Source of the DNA: JBMNEH01 sp050948665
GTDB lineage: Bacteria; Bacillota; Clostridia; Christensenellales; UMGS416
Direction: 5' to 3'
Assembly (NCBI GenBank): GCA_050948665.1
Contig: JBMNEH010000001.1
Coordinates: 2,232,001 to 2,296,000 of the forward strand
Length of the DNA: 64,000 nucleotides
Numbering within the stretch: the first letter of the stretch is position 1; the number at the start of each line of letters is the position of its first letter. The notes under the pieces were generated by a model. That model ran no database searches, was not told the origin of the DNA, and saw only the letters and a list, made by a program, of their open reading frames with translations. Position numbers and translations under genes: made by a program. Positions 8,009-16,421 of this stretch are shown here, piece after piece.

Positions 8009-8827
8009 CTATTCCATGGGTTTTCGGCCGATGGCGCCGATGGGCCAACCCTCCAGGGAGGGGATGGGCCGCAGAGGAAAGCGAAACAACTCCGCCACCC
8101 GGTCAAACTGCCCGCGCCCCATTTCCAAAGCCAGCCAGCCGCCGGGAGCAAGGGTATCCCCCGTCCGCGCCGCCAGCAACCGAAAAAAATCCAATCCGTC
8201 TTTCCCGCCGTCAAGAGCGGAAAGAGGCTCCTTCCGAACCTCGGGAGAAAGACTTGAAAGTTCCCCCCGGGGAATATAGGGGGGATTGGAAATAACGCAG
8301 TCAAACACTTCCCCGGCGGGGGCTGCCATGTCCCACCGGCAAAGCCGGGCGGACACCCCCAGCGCCTGACGGTTTTCCTCCGCCAGCGCCAGAGCGCTTT
8401 CCGAAATATCCGCCAAAGTCACCCGAAAATCCCCCAGTTTCGCCAGTGAAAGGCCGATGCAGCCGCTGCCGCAGCCCCAATCCAGCACCGACGTTCCCCG
8501 GGGAAAGGCCTCCAACGCCGCCCGCACTACCAACTCGGTATCATTCCGGGGCACCAGCCCCCGCCGGTCCGTCCGAAAAGGCAGCCCCATGAACTCCCAC
8601 TCTCCCAGCAGCCATTGCAGGGGCTCCCGGGTCAGACGGCGGGCCGCCAGCGTCCGCAGCCGGATCACCGTCTCGGCAGACAGGGCTTCCTCCCGGCGCA
8701 GCAGCCAATCCGTGGCGCTCCAGCCCAATACCCCGAGTACCAGCCACTTGGCATCCGCTTCCGGTTCCGGCAAACCGCCCTCATGAAACAGGCGCTCCAA
8801 CTCCCGCCTCAGCGCCGCCGCTGTCAA
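8009..8827 (-). CDS. prmC: Release factor glutamine methyltransferase
   Basis: SAM-dependent N5-glutamine methyltransferase of RF1/RF2. An N-terminal helical domain precedes a Rossmann fold with VLDWGCGSGCIGLSLA (motif I) and the diagnostic NPPY (VISNPPYIPRGEL). The best start is TTG at 8827, which overlaps the DUF1385 stop as TTGA. GGAGAGG lies 10 bp upstream and the N-terminus (TAAALRRELERLF) matches family length. The stop lies within the ribosome site of prfA, so the two are tightly linked. Confidence 0.96.
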   Translation of the reverse strand: MTAAALRRELERLFHEGGLPEPEADAKWLVLGVLGWSATDWLLRREEALSAETVIRLRTLAARRLTREPLQWLLGEWEFMGLPFRTDRRGLVPRNDTELVVRAALEAFPRGTSVLDWGCGSGCIGLSLAKLGDFRVTLADISESALALAEENRQALGVSARLCRWDMAAPAGEVFDCVISNPPYIPRGELSSLSPEVRKEPLSALDGGKDGLDFFRLLAARTGDTLAPGGWLALEMGRGQFDRVAELFRFPLRPIPSLEGWPIGAIGRKPME

Positions 8828-9915
8828 GAGCGGACAGCCTCTCCGGCAGGCTCCCGGCGCTCCTCCGCCTTCCCCGATCCATCGGCGCCGGCGCCTTCCG
8901 GCGCGGATGTTTCCTTCTCCTTTTCCGCCGCGCCGTTCTCAGGAGATACGGAGACGGTTTCTTCCGGCTCCGGAGACGGCTCGTCCGGCAACCGGTAATC
9001 CGCGGGCACTCTCACCGCCCGTTCCTCCGGCCGGAGCACCGCCACAAAAGCCGCGAGCGCGACCTCCAGCATGCCGTCGTCCGGATCCCGGGTAGTCAGC
9101 CGCTGCAGGACCATGCCGGGAGCGCGAAGCGCCCGGATCAGACCGTTCTCATATTTGGCAAGGAAAAAGAGCGCCTCATAGGAAACGGAGGTCACCGCAG
9201 GCAGCAGCGCCAGCCGCAGCAGCAGCCGCATCCAGGCGGTCTGCCCCGGCCAGGTCACAAGGGAGAAAATAAGGATACTTACGATCATCACCAGCAGCAG
9301 AAAACTTGTGCCGCACCGGGGATTTGCGTTCCGCTGCCTGCGGGCGTTTTCCACCGTCAGCGGCAGATCCGCCTCATAGCAGTTCACGACCCTGTGCTCC
9401 GCGCCATGGTATCCGAAGAAGCGCTTCATATCCTTCATCGTACCTACCGCCAGCATATACCCTGTAAAAATCAGCAGACGGAACCCGCCCTCGATCAGGC
9501 CGATCAGCACGGGACTGCTGATCCACCTCTGGAACAGGCCGCCCAACAAACCGGGCAAAAGAAAAAACAGCACGACCGCCATGCCTATACCCAGCACCGT
9601 CGCCGCCGCCATAACGATATCATTGGCGGATTTCCCCATCTTGCCGGAAAGCCACTTTTCGAACTTACCCGGCTCCTCCTCCACCCCCATCATCTCCAGA
9701 GAGGCGTTCAGGGTCTCGGAGGAAAGCTTGAGCATGGCGATTAAATTCACGATACCCCGTATAAAGGGCCGCGCCTTCCACCCGGTCGCCGTGGCGGAGG
9801 TCATCCTCCGCAGCGCCAGATCCTTCCCCTTGCGAACGACGACAGCCATCCCCTGGGGCGAACGCATCATAACTCCCTCCATTACAGCCTGACCGCCAAT
9901 AATCTGCTTTTCCAT
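8824..9915 (-). CDS. DUF1385 membrane protein
   Basis: Conserved Firmicutes family of unknown function. The protein opens with the family hallmark IGGQAVMEGVMMRSP, followed by several membrane helices (around 100-125, 140-165, 210-235) and the conserved GYHGAEHRVVNCYE and NPRCGTSFLL motifs. The last ~60 residues are an acidic, Pro/Glu-rich low-complexity tail. I choose ATG 9915 (MEKQIIGG), which has AGAGGTG upstream; the longer frame overlaps the rpmE terminator. It sits between rpmE and prmC-prfA, an order common in Clostridia. Confidence 0.92.
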   Translation of the reverse strand: MEKQIIGGQAVMEGVMMRSPQGMAVVVRKGKDLALRRMTSATATGWKARPFIRGIVNLIAMLKLSSETLNASLEMMGVEEEPGKFEKWLSGKMGKSANDIVMAAATVLGIGMAVVLFFLLPGLLGGLFQRWISSPVLIGLIEGGFRLLIFTGYMLAVGTMKDMKRFFGYHGAEHRVVNCYEADLPLTVENARRQRNANPRCGTSFLLLVMIVSILIFSLVTWPGQTAWMRLLLRLALLPAVTSVSYEALFFLAKYENGLIRALRAPGMVLQRLTTRDPDDGMLEVALAAFVAVLRPEERAVRVPADYRLPDEPSPEPEETVSVSPENGAAEKEKETSAPEGAGADGSGKAEERREPAGEAVRS

Positions 9916-9930
9916 CCGCACCTCTTTCTT

Positions 9931-9963
9931 ATAAGAAAACAGAACAGGACAAAGCCCTGTTCT
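9931..9963 (-). terminator. Terminator after rpmE
   Basis: AGAACAGG/CCTGTTCT stem, followed on the minus strand by GTTTTCTTAT. It separates rpmE from the DUF1385 operon or attenuates it. Confidence 0.75.
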
Positions 9964-9976
9964 GCGCATCGTGTTT

Positions 9977-10174
9977 CTACAGACCGTAACGCTTCTTGAA
10001 ACGATCCACACGACCACCGGTATCTACCAGCTTCTGACGACCGGTAAAAAAAGGATGGCACTTCGAGCAGATGTCGACGCGAATCTCGGACTGGATGGAC
10101 CCCGTCTCAAAGGTCTCGCCGCAGGCGCAGCGCACGACACATTTCCCGTACTTGGGATGGATACCCTCTTTCAT
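9977..10174 (-). CDS. rpmE: 50S ribosomal protein L31 (zinc-binding type)
   Basis: A 65-residue large-subunit protein. It begins MKEGIHPKYGKCVV and carries cysteines at 12, 16 (CVVRCACG), 18 and in ICSKCHPFFTG, the zinc-containing (C+) form. The GRVDRFKKRYGL tail is typical. GGAGGTGAG lies just before the ATG. A strong promoter and an approximately 80-nt leader lie upstream. Confidence 0.97.
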   Translation of the reverse strand: MKEGIHPKYGKCVVRCACGETFETGSIQSEIRVDICSKCHPFFTGRQKLVDTGGRVDRFKKRYGL

Positions 10175-10261
10175 TTTCTCACCTCCATGTCAAGTATCGG
10201 TGAATGCCAGTCGGCAGCTGCACACTCCGTAGCGTGCAAACCGGGCAATCGAACCTTTGCT

Positions 10262-10290
10262 ATTATAGCCGAGGAGAAGCTCCTTGTCAA
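10262..10290 (-). promoter_or_regulatory. Promoter of rpmE
   Basis: On the minus strand, TTGACA (10285-10290), a 17-bp spacer and TATAAT (10262-10267), which matches consensus. The spacer contains AGGAG-CTT-CTCCT, a small palindrome between the two promoter boxes. Confidence 0.85.
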
Positions 10291-10387
10291 CGGTATTTTC
10301 GAGTTTTGGCAATATCCGGAGGCAGGCAGGAAAAGACGGCGGCGGGGCGAAATTCTTTAGTACGCATATAACGGAGGAGGTTTTTTC

Positions 10388-11344
10388 ATGGCATTTCGCG
10401 CGGAACTTATAAAGGACGGAGAACATACCGTCGTGAAATTGACGGCAGGCAGCCAGTCCATTTCTATTTTACAGGACATGGGAGCCAATATGTACCGCTG
10501 GGAGGCGGAGGGCGTCAACATGATGCCCGAACCCGTGGTTCGGGAAGGGCGTTCCTGGGTGCCGGGCTCACCGGTGCTGTTCCCCACACCCAACCGGGTT
10601 TGGAACGCCGCCTATCAGTTCAAGGGCCGCATCGTACACCAGCGGCTTCACGGCAAGCCCCACGTTCTCCACGGCCTGGTCGGTTATGCTCCCTTTGCGC
10701 TGGAAGGCATGGGCGCCGAAGAAGGCACGGCCTGGGCGGTACTGTCCGTCTCCATCACCGAGGGGGAGGCGCTGGAAAGTTACCCCTGGCCCTGCAGGCT
10801 GACACTGACTTACACGCTGTATGAGGATGGGCCGGAACTAGTCTATCGGGTGGACAACCTGGGGGAGGAGGAAATGCCCTTCGGCTTTGCGATCCACCCC
10901 TATTTCAGCGTACTGGGGGAGAAAGAGGATGTAACGCTGCAGGTGCCGGCGCCCAAGGTCCATGTTTCCAGCCCGGAGCACTACCCCACGGGCGAAGTGA
11001 TCCCCGTCGACAGTACAAAATGGGATCTGCGGCAGCCCGTCCCGGTGTCCGTCTGCACCGCTAACAATATCGACGACGTCTATTTCGGTATGGACAGCGG
11101 AAAAACCGCGGTCATCCGGTGGAATAAACTGGGGAGGACGATTTCCCTCAACGCTACCGATGACTTTACGCACATGGTGGTATACACCCCTGATATGCCG
11201 GTATTCTGTCTGGAGAACCAGACCTGCTCTACCGACTTCATCAACCGCGCGGCGGCCGGTTACACCGAAACCGCTCATATGATGACCCTGCGGGGCGGGG
11301 AAAGCCACACCGGTTCTATCCGCATGCGGTACGGCAGACTGTAA
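10388..11344 (+). CDS. Aldose 1-epimerase (galactose mutarotase) family protein
   Basis: Predicted beta-sandwich sugar mutarotase or aldose-1-epimerase of the COG2017 type (318 aa). Expected regions are seen: GSPVLFPTPNRV (substrate loop), KPHVLHGLVGY with the conserved His, GFAIHPYFSV with the second His, and a late Glu in FCLENQTC. No signal peptide, so it is cytosolic. GGAGGAGG precedes the ATG. It is monocistronic, with a terminator after the stop. It may serve galactose entry together with galK at 35.4 kb; the exact sugar is not determinable. Confidence 0.88.
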   Translation: MAFRAELIKDGEHTVVKLTAGSQSISILQDMGANMYRWEAEGVNMMPEPVVREGRSWVPGSPVLFPTPNRVWNAAYQFKGRIVHQRLHGKPHVLHGLVGYAPFALEGMGAEEGTAWAVLSVSITEGEALESYPWPCRLTLTYTLYEDGPELVYRVDNLGEEEMPFGFAIHPYFSVLGEKEDVTLQVPAPKVHVSSPEHYPTGEVIPVDSTKWDLRQPVPVSVCTANNIDDVYFGMDSGKTAVIRWNKLGRTISLNATDDFTHMVVYTPDMPVFCLENQTCSTDFINRAAAGYTETAHMMTLRGGESHTGSIRMRYGRL

Positions 11345-11361
11345 TCCAAAAAAATTAAACG

Positions 11362-11396
11362 ACCCCGGGAGATGTATTTTCCCGGGGGTTTTGCTT
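11362..11396 (+). terminator. Terminator after the mutarotase gene
   Basis: CCCCGGGA/TCCCGGGG stem with a 9-nt loop, then GTTTTGCTTTT. Confidence 0.85.
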
Positions 11397-11929
11397 TTAA
11401 TTGAAGTAAATGGGAATATAGGTGATAAGCCGATATAAAATGGGGAGTGCTTCGCCATGGTTTAAGACGGATGCAAACGGATCCGGCGGGGAGGATCGGG
11501 CCACATGTTGTGCAGCAGATGGGACTGCAATTCCCCCCGGCCACGGGTCCGACAGGGGAAGAAAAATGCCGGTGAGGTCTTTTTATGACAGGTCGCGAAG
11601 CTCCGCGAACTTCCTTATCTCCGCGACGGTGATGACCTCCGGGTCACGAAGCCTGCGCCAGATGGTCTTCGAAGCGCTCTCGGCAAGGTCAACCTTGGTC
11701 AAGCCTTTCTCCATCATGCGGACGCGGAACTAAAGGCGATTTATGGCGGCCGCCCCGAACAATACCGTGGCCCATGCCCGGGCCCATCTCCCCGCATTAG
11801 GTCAATCAGCATGTCCGCTGTAAACAGAAGAAAAGCATGCCAGCCGGCGGAACGGCGTTTGACAGCCCGCTCTCAGCGCGGCATGCCGGAAGAACCGCCG
11901 TATGCCGCGGACGGCGCCGTCTGTTCGGG
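11397..11929. other. Gene-poor interval with a regulator relic
   Basis: No intact gene over 530 bp. The only coding signal is a 44-codon helix-turn-helix fragment on the minus strand (listed separately). The rest shows no consistent frame, ribosome site or terminator. Confidence 0.5.
11583..11717 (-). pseudogene. Remnant of an XRE/phage-repressor type HTH protein
   Basis: Forty-four codons from ATG 11717 to TAA 11583 resemble one HTH unit: MEKGLTKVDLAESASKTIWRR followed by LRDPEVITVAEIRKFAEL. The usual Gly between helices 2 and 3 is missing, and an in-frame TAG lies five codons upstream, so the N-terminal part is lost. No ribosome site is visible. I read it as the 3' stump of a small Cro/CI-type regulator; a very short active protein is not excluded. 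Confidence 0.4.
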
Positions 11930-12565
11930 TTATTCCTCCTCCGTTTCCTCCTCCAGACGGCGAATCACAGGTTCGATATTATCCCAGGTAAATCCCCGCC
12001 TGAACAGCGCCTGCGCGGTTTTTTCCCGCCGTTTCCCGGGTTCCTCCCGCCGGTTTCGGCGCCATAGCGATTCGGCAGTCCGGGCGCAGGCGTCCGCTTC
12101 CTCTTCCGGCAAATATTCGCTGAGCCCGGCTTCGGCATTCTCCCGGGATACCCCCCGGAGACGAAGTTTTTCCGCGGCGCCCCTCCGGCCAAGCCCCCGG
12201 GCGGCGGCACCCCGCACAATGTCTCGGGATAGGGCGGCGTCATCCAGGTATCCGTATTCACCGATGGCGTCACAGGCCGCGGCGGCTGTGACCGGGTCGT
12301 AACCCTTCCCGGTCAGATACCGCTCCAGCTCCCTGCGGCTTCTGGCCTTGCGGCCAAGATAATAGAGCCCCGCGTCCTTTGCCAGCCTCAGCTCGACCCC
12401 CAAGCGAATTTCCCCGAGTTCCCCGATGGATAGCTCCATTCCCACGCGAAGACCGTATTCTGCCACGGTAACCCGGTGAAGGGAGCCGGCCGGCTGCCCG
12501 TCAATCTCCAGGCCGCGCCGGTTTTTCTTCCCCTTTATGTCTGTAATCGCGGTGATTATTCCCAT
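11930..12565 (-). CDS. recX: Regulatory protein RecX
   Basis: Modulator of RecA filaments built from three-helix repeats. The pattern YLGRKARSRRELERYL, then IGEYGYLDDAALSRDIVR, RGLGRRGAAEKLRLRGV and ALFRRGFTWDNIEPVI is typical. I start at ATG 12565 (MGIITAITDIKG), which has AGGATGGG upstream. The longer frame to 12607 is ruled out because it begins upstream of the -10 box. recA is not adjacent in this window. Confidence 0.9.
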   Translation of the reverse strand: MGIITAITDIKGKKNRRGLEIDGQPAGSLHRVTVAEYGLRVGMELSIGELGEIRLGVELRLAKDAGLYYLGRKARSRRELERYLTGKGYDPVTAAAACDAIGEYGYLDDAALSRDIVRGAAARGLGRRGAAEKLRLRGVSRENAEAGLSEYLPEEEADACARTAESLWRRNRREEPGKRREKTAQALFRRGFTWDNIEPVIRRLEEETEEE

Positions 12566-12597
12566 TGAGCCCATCCTATGCCGGATATTTTCTATTG

Positions 12598-12627
12598 ATT
12601 GTAGCACAATCCGGTCTCATCAGGCAA
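12598..12627 (-). promoter_or_regulatory. Promoter of recX
   Basis: On the minus strand, TTGCCT (12622-12627), an 18-bp spacer and TACAAT (12598-12603) with extended TGC. Confidence 0.7.
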
Positions 12628-12748
12628 GAAAAAGGATTGAGGGGACGTTCGCCAAATACTGTGCCCATGCCTCCGGACCGGGGCGAACGGCGATGCCGGG
12701 TAAAACGGCCGGCAAAGGCCGGAGTGACCGCTGAAGACATTCCGCGGG

Positions 12749-12776
12749 TTGACTATACGGATTTTTAAGGTAGAAT
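12749..12776 (+). promoter_or_regulatory. Promoter of the ABC exporter operon
   Basis: TTGACT (12749-12754), a 16-bp spacer and TAGAAT (12771-12776), 28 bp before the first start codon. Confidence 0.7.
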
Positions 12777-12803
12777 GCAGGGGGAGCCTTTTTGGAGGTA
12801 TCA

Positions 12804-14525
12804 ATGGGACAGCTATTATCCTATCTGCGGCATTATAAAAAAGAGAGCATCCTCGCACCCCTGTTCAAAATGCTTGAGGCGCTTTTCGACCTTCTTATCC
12901 CGCTGATCATGGCAGATATCATCAATATCGGCATTGCCGAGGGAGATACCCTCTATATCCTGCGGAAGTGCGGGCTCATCGTTCTGCTGGGGTTTGTGGG
13001 GCTGGCCTGCAGCATTACGGCGCAATATTTTTCCGCCCGCGCCGCTGTGGTATCCTGCTCTGACGTGCGCCGGCAGTTATTCGATAAAGCGCAGACATTG
13101 GATCTGCCGCAAACCGATGCCTTTGGCGGCAGCACGCTGATCAACCGTATGACCAGCGACCTCAACCAGGTACAGAACGGGCTGAACCTGTTCCTCCGCC
13201 TCTTCCTCCGCTCCCCCTTTGTGGTGTTCGGAGCCGTGATCATGGCCTTTACGGTCAACCTACGCGGCGGACTGGTTGCCGCGGCAACACTGCCGGTACT
13301 GGCATTAATCGTGTTCGGCATTATGCTGAAATCCCTTCCGATGTATACCCGCGTACAGAAATGGCTGGACCGTCTCACCGGGATCACCCGGGAAAACCTT
13401 ACAGGTGTCCGGGTCGTCCGTGCCTTCGGCCGGGAAAAAGAGGAAACCCAAAGGTTTGAAGCGGCGAACGCGGAACTCACGGCGGAAAAACTGGGGGCAG
13501 GCGGTCTTTCCGCATTGTTGAATCCCCTGACCTACGCCATTGTCAACCTCGCTTTGGTCGCTATACTTTACGTCGGCGCTTTTGAAGTGGATAACGGAAT
13601 TATCGCAATGGGCGACGTGGTAGCGCTGGTGAACTATATGGGGCAGATACTGGTTGAGCTGGTCAAGCTGGCGAACCTGATTATACAAATCGCGCGGGCC
13701 GCGGCCTGCGCGGAACGGATCAATGTCCTGCTCGGCACTGCGCCCAAAATGCAATACGGCGAAGCCGTGCCGAACCCCGGACACCCGGAGGCCGTGGTCT
13801 TCGACCATGTGAGCCTTTCCTACAACCCGGGATCGGCGGAAAGCCTCACGGATATCTCTTTTACCGCCCTGCGGGGAGAAACCCTGGGGGTCATCGGCGG
13901 TACGGGTTCGGGGAAAAGCAGCCTGGTAAACCTCATTCCTCGATATTATGACGCTACCTCCGGCACAGTGCGGGTATTCGGAAAGGATGTGAGGGAATAC
14001 GGGAAACACTCCCTGCGCCGGTGCGTGGGCACGGTGCTGCAGAAGGCAAGGCTGTTCTCCGGCACCCTTCGGAGCAATCTGCAGTGGGGAGCAGACGATG
14101 CCTCCGATGAGGCGTTGTGGCAGGCGCTGAGACTGGCGCAGGCAGAAGAAATAGCCCGGAGCAAAGGGGGATTGGATGCCCCCGTGGAACAGGGGGGACG
14201 GAATTTTTCCGGCGGACAGAAACAACGGCTGTCCATTGCCAGAACATTGGCCGGACAACCCAGTATATTGATACTGGACGATGCCTCCAGCGCGCTCGAC
14301 TATGCCACCGACTCCGCCCTGCGGAAAGCCCTGTCCTCCCTTCCCGAGGATGTGACGGTGTTTATTGTCAGCCAACGGGCAAACAGCCTCCGCCACGCCG
14401 ACCATATACTGGTGCTTGACGAAGGCAGGTTGGTGGGGGACGCGCCTCACCGGGTATTACTGGAGACCTGCCCGGTATACCGGGAGATTTACGAAAGCCA
14501 GTTTGACAGGGAGGCGCGGGCATGA
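12804..14525 (+). CDS. ABC exporter half-transporter, degenerate-site subunit
   Basis: Fused membrane and ATPase domains (573 aa): six transmembrane helices in residues ~15-300, then a nucleotide-binding domain with Walker A GGTGSGKSS (~365-373), signature FSGGQKQR and Walker B LILDDASSALD. The catalytic Glu after Walker B is Asp here, as in TM287-type subunits of heterodimeric exporters. The start at 12804 is set by GGAGG five bases upstream. The stop overlaps the partner gene as ATGA. A lipid, drug or peptide export role cannot be distinguished. Confidence 0.93.
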   Translation: MGQLLSYLRHYKKESILAPLFKMLEALFDLLIPLIMADIINIGIAEGDTLYILRKCGLIVLLGFVGLACSITAQYFSARAAVVSCSDVRRQLFDKAQTLDLPQTDAFGGSTLINRMTSDLNQVQNGLNLFLRLFLRSPFVVFGAVIMAFTVNLRGGLVAAATLPVLALIVFGIMLKSLPMYTRVQKWLDRLTGITRENLTGVRVVRAFGREKEETQRFEAANAELTAEKLGAGGLSALLNPLTYAIVNLALVAILYVGAFEVDNGIIAMGDVVALVNYMGQILVELVKLANLIIQIARAAACAERINVLLGTAPKMQYGEAVPNPGHPEAVVFDHVSLSYNPGSAESLTDISFTALRGETLGVIGGTGSGKSSLVNLIPRYYDATSGTVRVFGKDVREYGKHSLRRCVGTVLQKARLFSGTLRSNLQWGADDASDEALWQALRLAQAEEIARSKGGLDAPVEQGGRNFSGGQKQRLSIARTLAGQPSILILDDASSALDYATDSALRKALSSLPEDVTVFIVSQRANSLRHADHILVLDEGRLVGDAPHRVLLETCPVYREIYESQFDREARA

Positions 14526-16297
14526 GGGAAACCGTTACGGATAAAACAGCGCGGCGAAAGCTCTTTTTCCGGGTGCTCAGGCTGGTGCGGCCTTACAGCC
14601 TTCTGCTGGCGCTGAGCCTTATCGCCGCGGTAATATCCGTGCTGGGGCAGCTGTATATCCCTATTCTTACCAGCCGCGTGATCGACGATATGCTGGGCGC
14701 GGGACAAGTGAGCTTTCCCGGGATACGGCAGAGCCTGATCGGCATACTCCTTTTCGCCGCGTTGGCTTCTATGGGCCAGTGGGTACTGGGTGTCTCCAAT
14801 AACCGTATGGTCTACACGATCAGCCGCTCCATGAGGAACGCTGCTTTGCGGAAAATCCAAAGACTGCCTCTGTCCTATTTGGATCGGCACCCCGCAGGCG
14901 ACCTGGTAAGCCGAGTAATTTCCGATGTGGATCTGTTCACGGACGGTCTGCTTGTAGGATTTACGCAGTTTTTCACCGGATTGCTCACCATCGGAGGCAC
15001 AATGGGCTTTATGCTGTCGGTCAATGTGCCCGTTGCCCTTGTGGTGCTGTGCGTGACTCCCCTGAGTCTGCTCGCGGCGACCTTTGTGGCGAAAAAAAGC
15101 TACACTTACTTCAATGAGCAGAGCCGTCTCCGGGGGGAGCAAACGGCATTCATCAACGAACGGGTGGAGGGGACGCAGGTTGTGCAAGCCTTCAGCCGGG
15201 AAAAGGAAAACCTCAGGGATTTTGATGCGCTGAACAATCCTCTCTGCCGTACCACATTGAGAGCCGTCTTTTACTCCAGTATTTCCAATCCCGTGACCCG
15301 CTTTGTCAACGGTGTGGTGTATGCGGGGGTGGGACTGGCGGGATCCCTGGCTGCGGTGGCCGGAGGGATCACGGTAGGGTCCCTCAGTTGTTTTTTGACT
15401 TATGCCAACCAGTACACAAAACCCTTTAACGAAATCTCCGGCGTAGTTGCCGAAATGCAGAATGCCCTGGCCTGTGCCGCCCGGATATTCGACTTGATGG
15501 ATCAGCCGGAGGAAATCGCGGACGCGCCCGATGCCCGGGTGCTTGCCGCGGAGGAAATCACGGGGCAGGTGGAACTGAAAGAAGTGTTCTTCAGCTATGA
15601 CCCGAATAAACCCTTGATCGAGAATTTCTCCCTCAACGCTGCGCCCGGCAGCAAGGTGGCCATCGTCGGCCCGACCGGCTGCGGAAAAACCACCTTGATC
15701 AATCTGCTCATGCGCTTCTATGATGTGAATAAGGGCGAAATCCGTGTCTCTGATGTGAATATTGCCGACCTTACCCGGCACAGTCTCCGCCGGAGCTACG
15801 GCATGGTGCTGCAAGAAACCTGGCTGATGGCCGGATCCATCGCGGAGAACATTGCTTACGGCCGGCCGCAGTCCACCCGGGAGGAAGTGGAGGCCGCTGC
15901 CAGGGCAGCCCACGCCCACGGTTTCATACGCCGCCTGCCCGAGGGCTACGATACCCTGATCGGAGAGGACGGCGCCGGCCTCAGTCAGGGGCAGAAGCAG
16001 CTGCTGTGCATCGCCCGGGTCATGCTTTGCCTGCCCCCCCTGCTGATACTGGACGAGGCCACGTCTTCCATCGACACCCGGACCGAGCTGCGGATCCAAG
16101 AAGCCTTCTCCGTAATGACGCAAGGACGTACCAGCTTCATTGTAGCCCACCGCCTGTCCACCGTTCGGGAAGCGGATAACATCCTGGTCATGAGGGAAGG
16201 AAAAATCGTGGAATCCGGCACCCATGACCAGCTGCTGAAGCGAGGCGGCTTTTACGCCATGCTTTATAACAGTCAATTTGAGGGGATCGCCATCTGA
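14522..16297 (+). CDS. ABC exporter half-transporter, catalytic subunit
   Basis: Partner of the preceding gene (591 aa) with a membrane domain (~20-320) and an ATPase domain: Walker A GPTGCGKTT (~383), Walker B LLILDEATSSID with the catalytic Glu intact, and H-loop VAHRLST. Its signature reads LSQGQ instead of LSGGQ. Asp in Walker B of one subunit and LSQGQ in the other is exactly the asymmetric arrangement known from TM287/288-like exporters, so one ATP site is degenerate. A terminator follows. Confidence 0.94.
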   Translation: MRETVTDKTARRKLFFRVLRLVRPYSLLLALSLIAAVISVLGQLYIPILTSRVIDDMLGAGQVSFPGIRQSLIGILLFAALASMGQWVLGVSNNRMVYTISRSMRNAALRKIQRLPLSYLDRHPAGDLVSRVISDVDLFTDGLLVGFTQFFTGLLTIGGTMGFMLSVNVPVALVVLCVTPLSLLAATFVAKKSYTYFNEQSRLRGEQTAFINERVEGTQVVQAFSREKENLRDFDALNNPLCRTTLRAVFYSSISNPVTRFVNGVVYAGVGLAGSLAAVAGGITVGSLSCFLTYANQYTKPFNEISGVVAEMQNALACAARIFDLMDQPEEIADAPDARVLAAEEITGQVELKEVFFSYDPNKPLIENFSLNAAPGSKVAIVGPTGCGKTTLINLLMRFYDVNKGEIRVSDVNIADLTRHSLRRSYGMVLQETWLMAGSIAENIAYGRPQSTREEVEAAARAAHAHGFIRRLPEGYDTLIGEDGAGLSQGQKQLLCIARVMLCLPPLLILDEATSSIDTRTELRIQEAFSVMTQGRTSFIVAHRLSTVREADNILVMREGKIVESGTHDQLLKRGGFYAMLYNSQFEGIAI

Positions 16298-16303
16298 TGC
16301 ACC

Positions 16304-16328
16304 GCCCTCCCTGACGGGAGGGCTTCTT
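16304..16328 (+). terminator. Terminator after the ABC exporter
   Basis: GCCCTCCC/GGGAGGGC stem with a TGAC loop, then TTCTTC. Confidence 0.7.
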
Positions 16329-16373
16329 CATATTCCAGCGGGCGGATATCCTCCCCGCCTGTGTAAGAGGTGA

Positions 16374-16402
16374 TTGTAAAACGCGCATTTTTCCTGTATG
16401 AT
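16374..16402 (+). promoter_or_regulatory. Promoter of the SPFH gene pair
   Basis: TTGTAA (16374-16379), a 17-bp spacer and TATGAT (16397-16402). The in-frame ATG at 16398 falls inside the -10 box and cannot be the start. Confidence 0.75.
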
Positions 16403-16421
16403 AAGCAGAGGAGGTGCGCTG

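Noticed and set aside
14489..16276. 595-aa antisense frame
   Set aside because: Complement of the second ABC exporter gene; no ribosome site and no family features.
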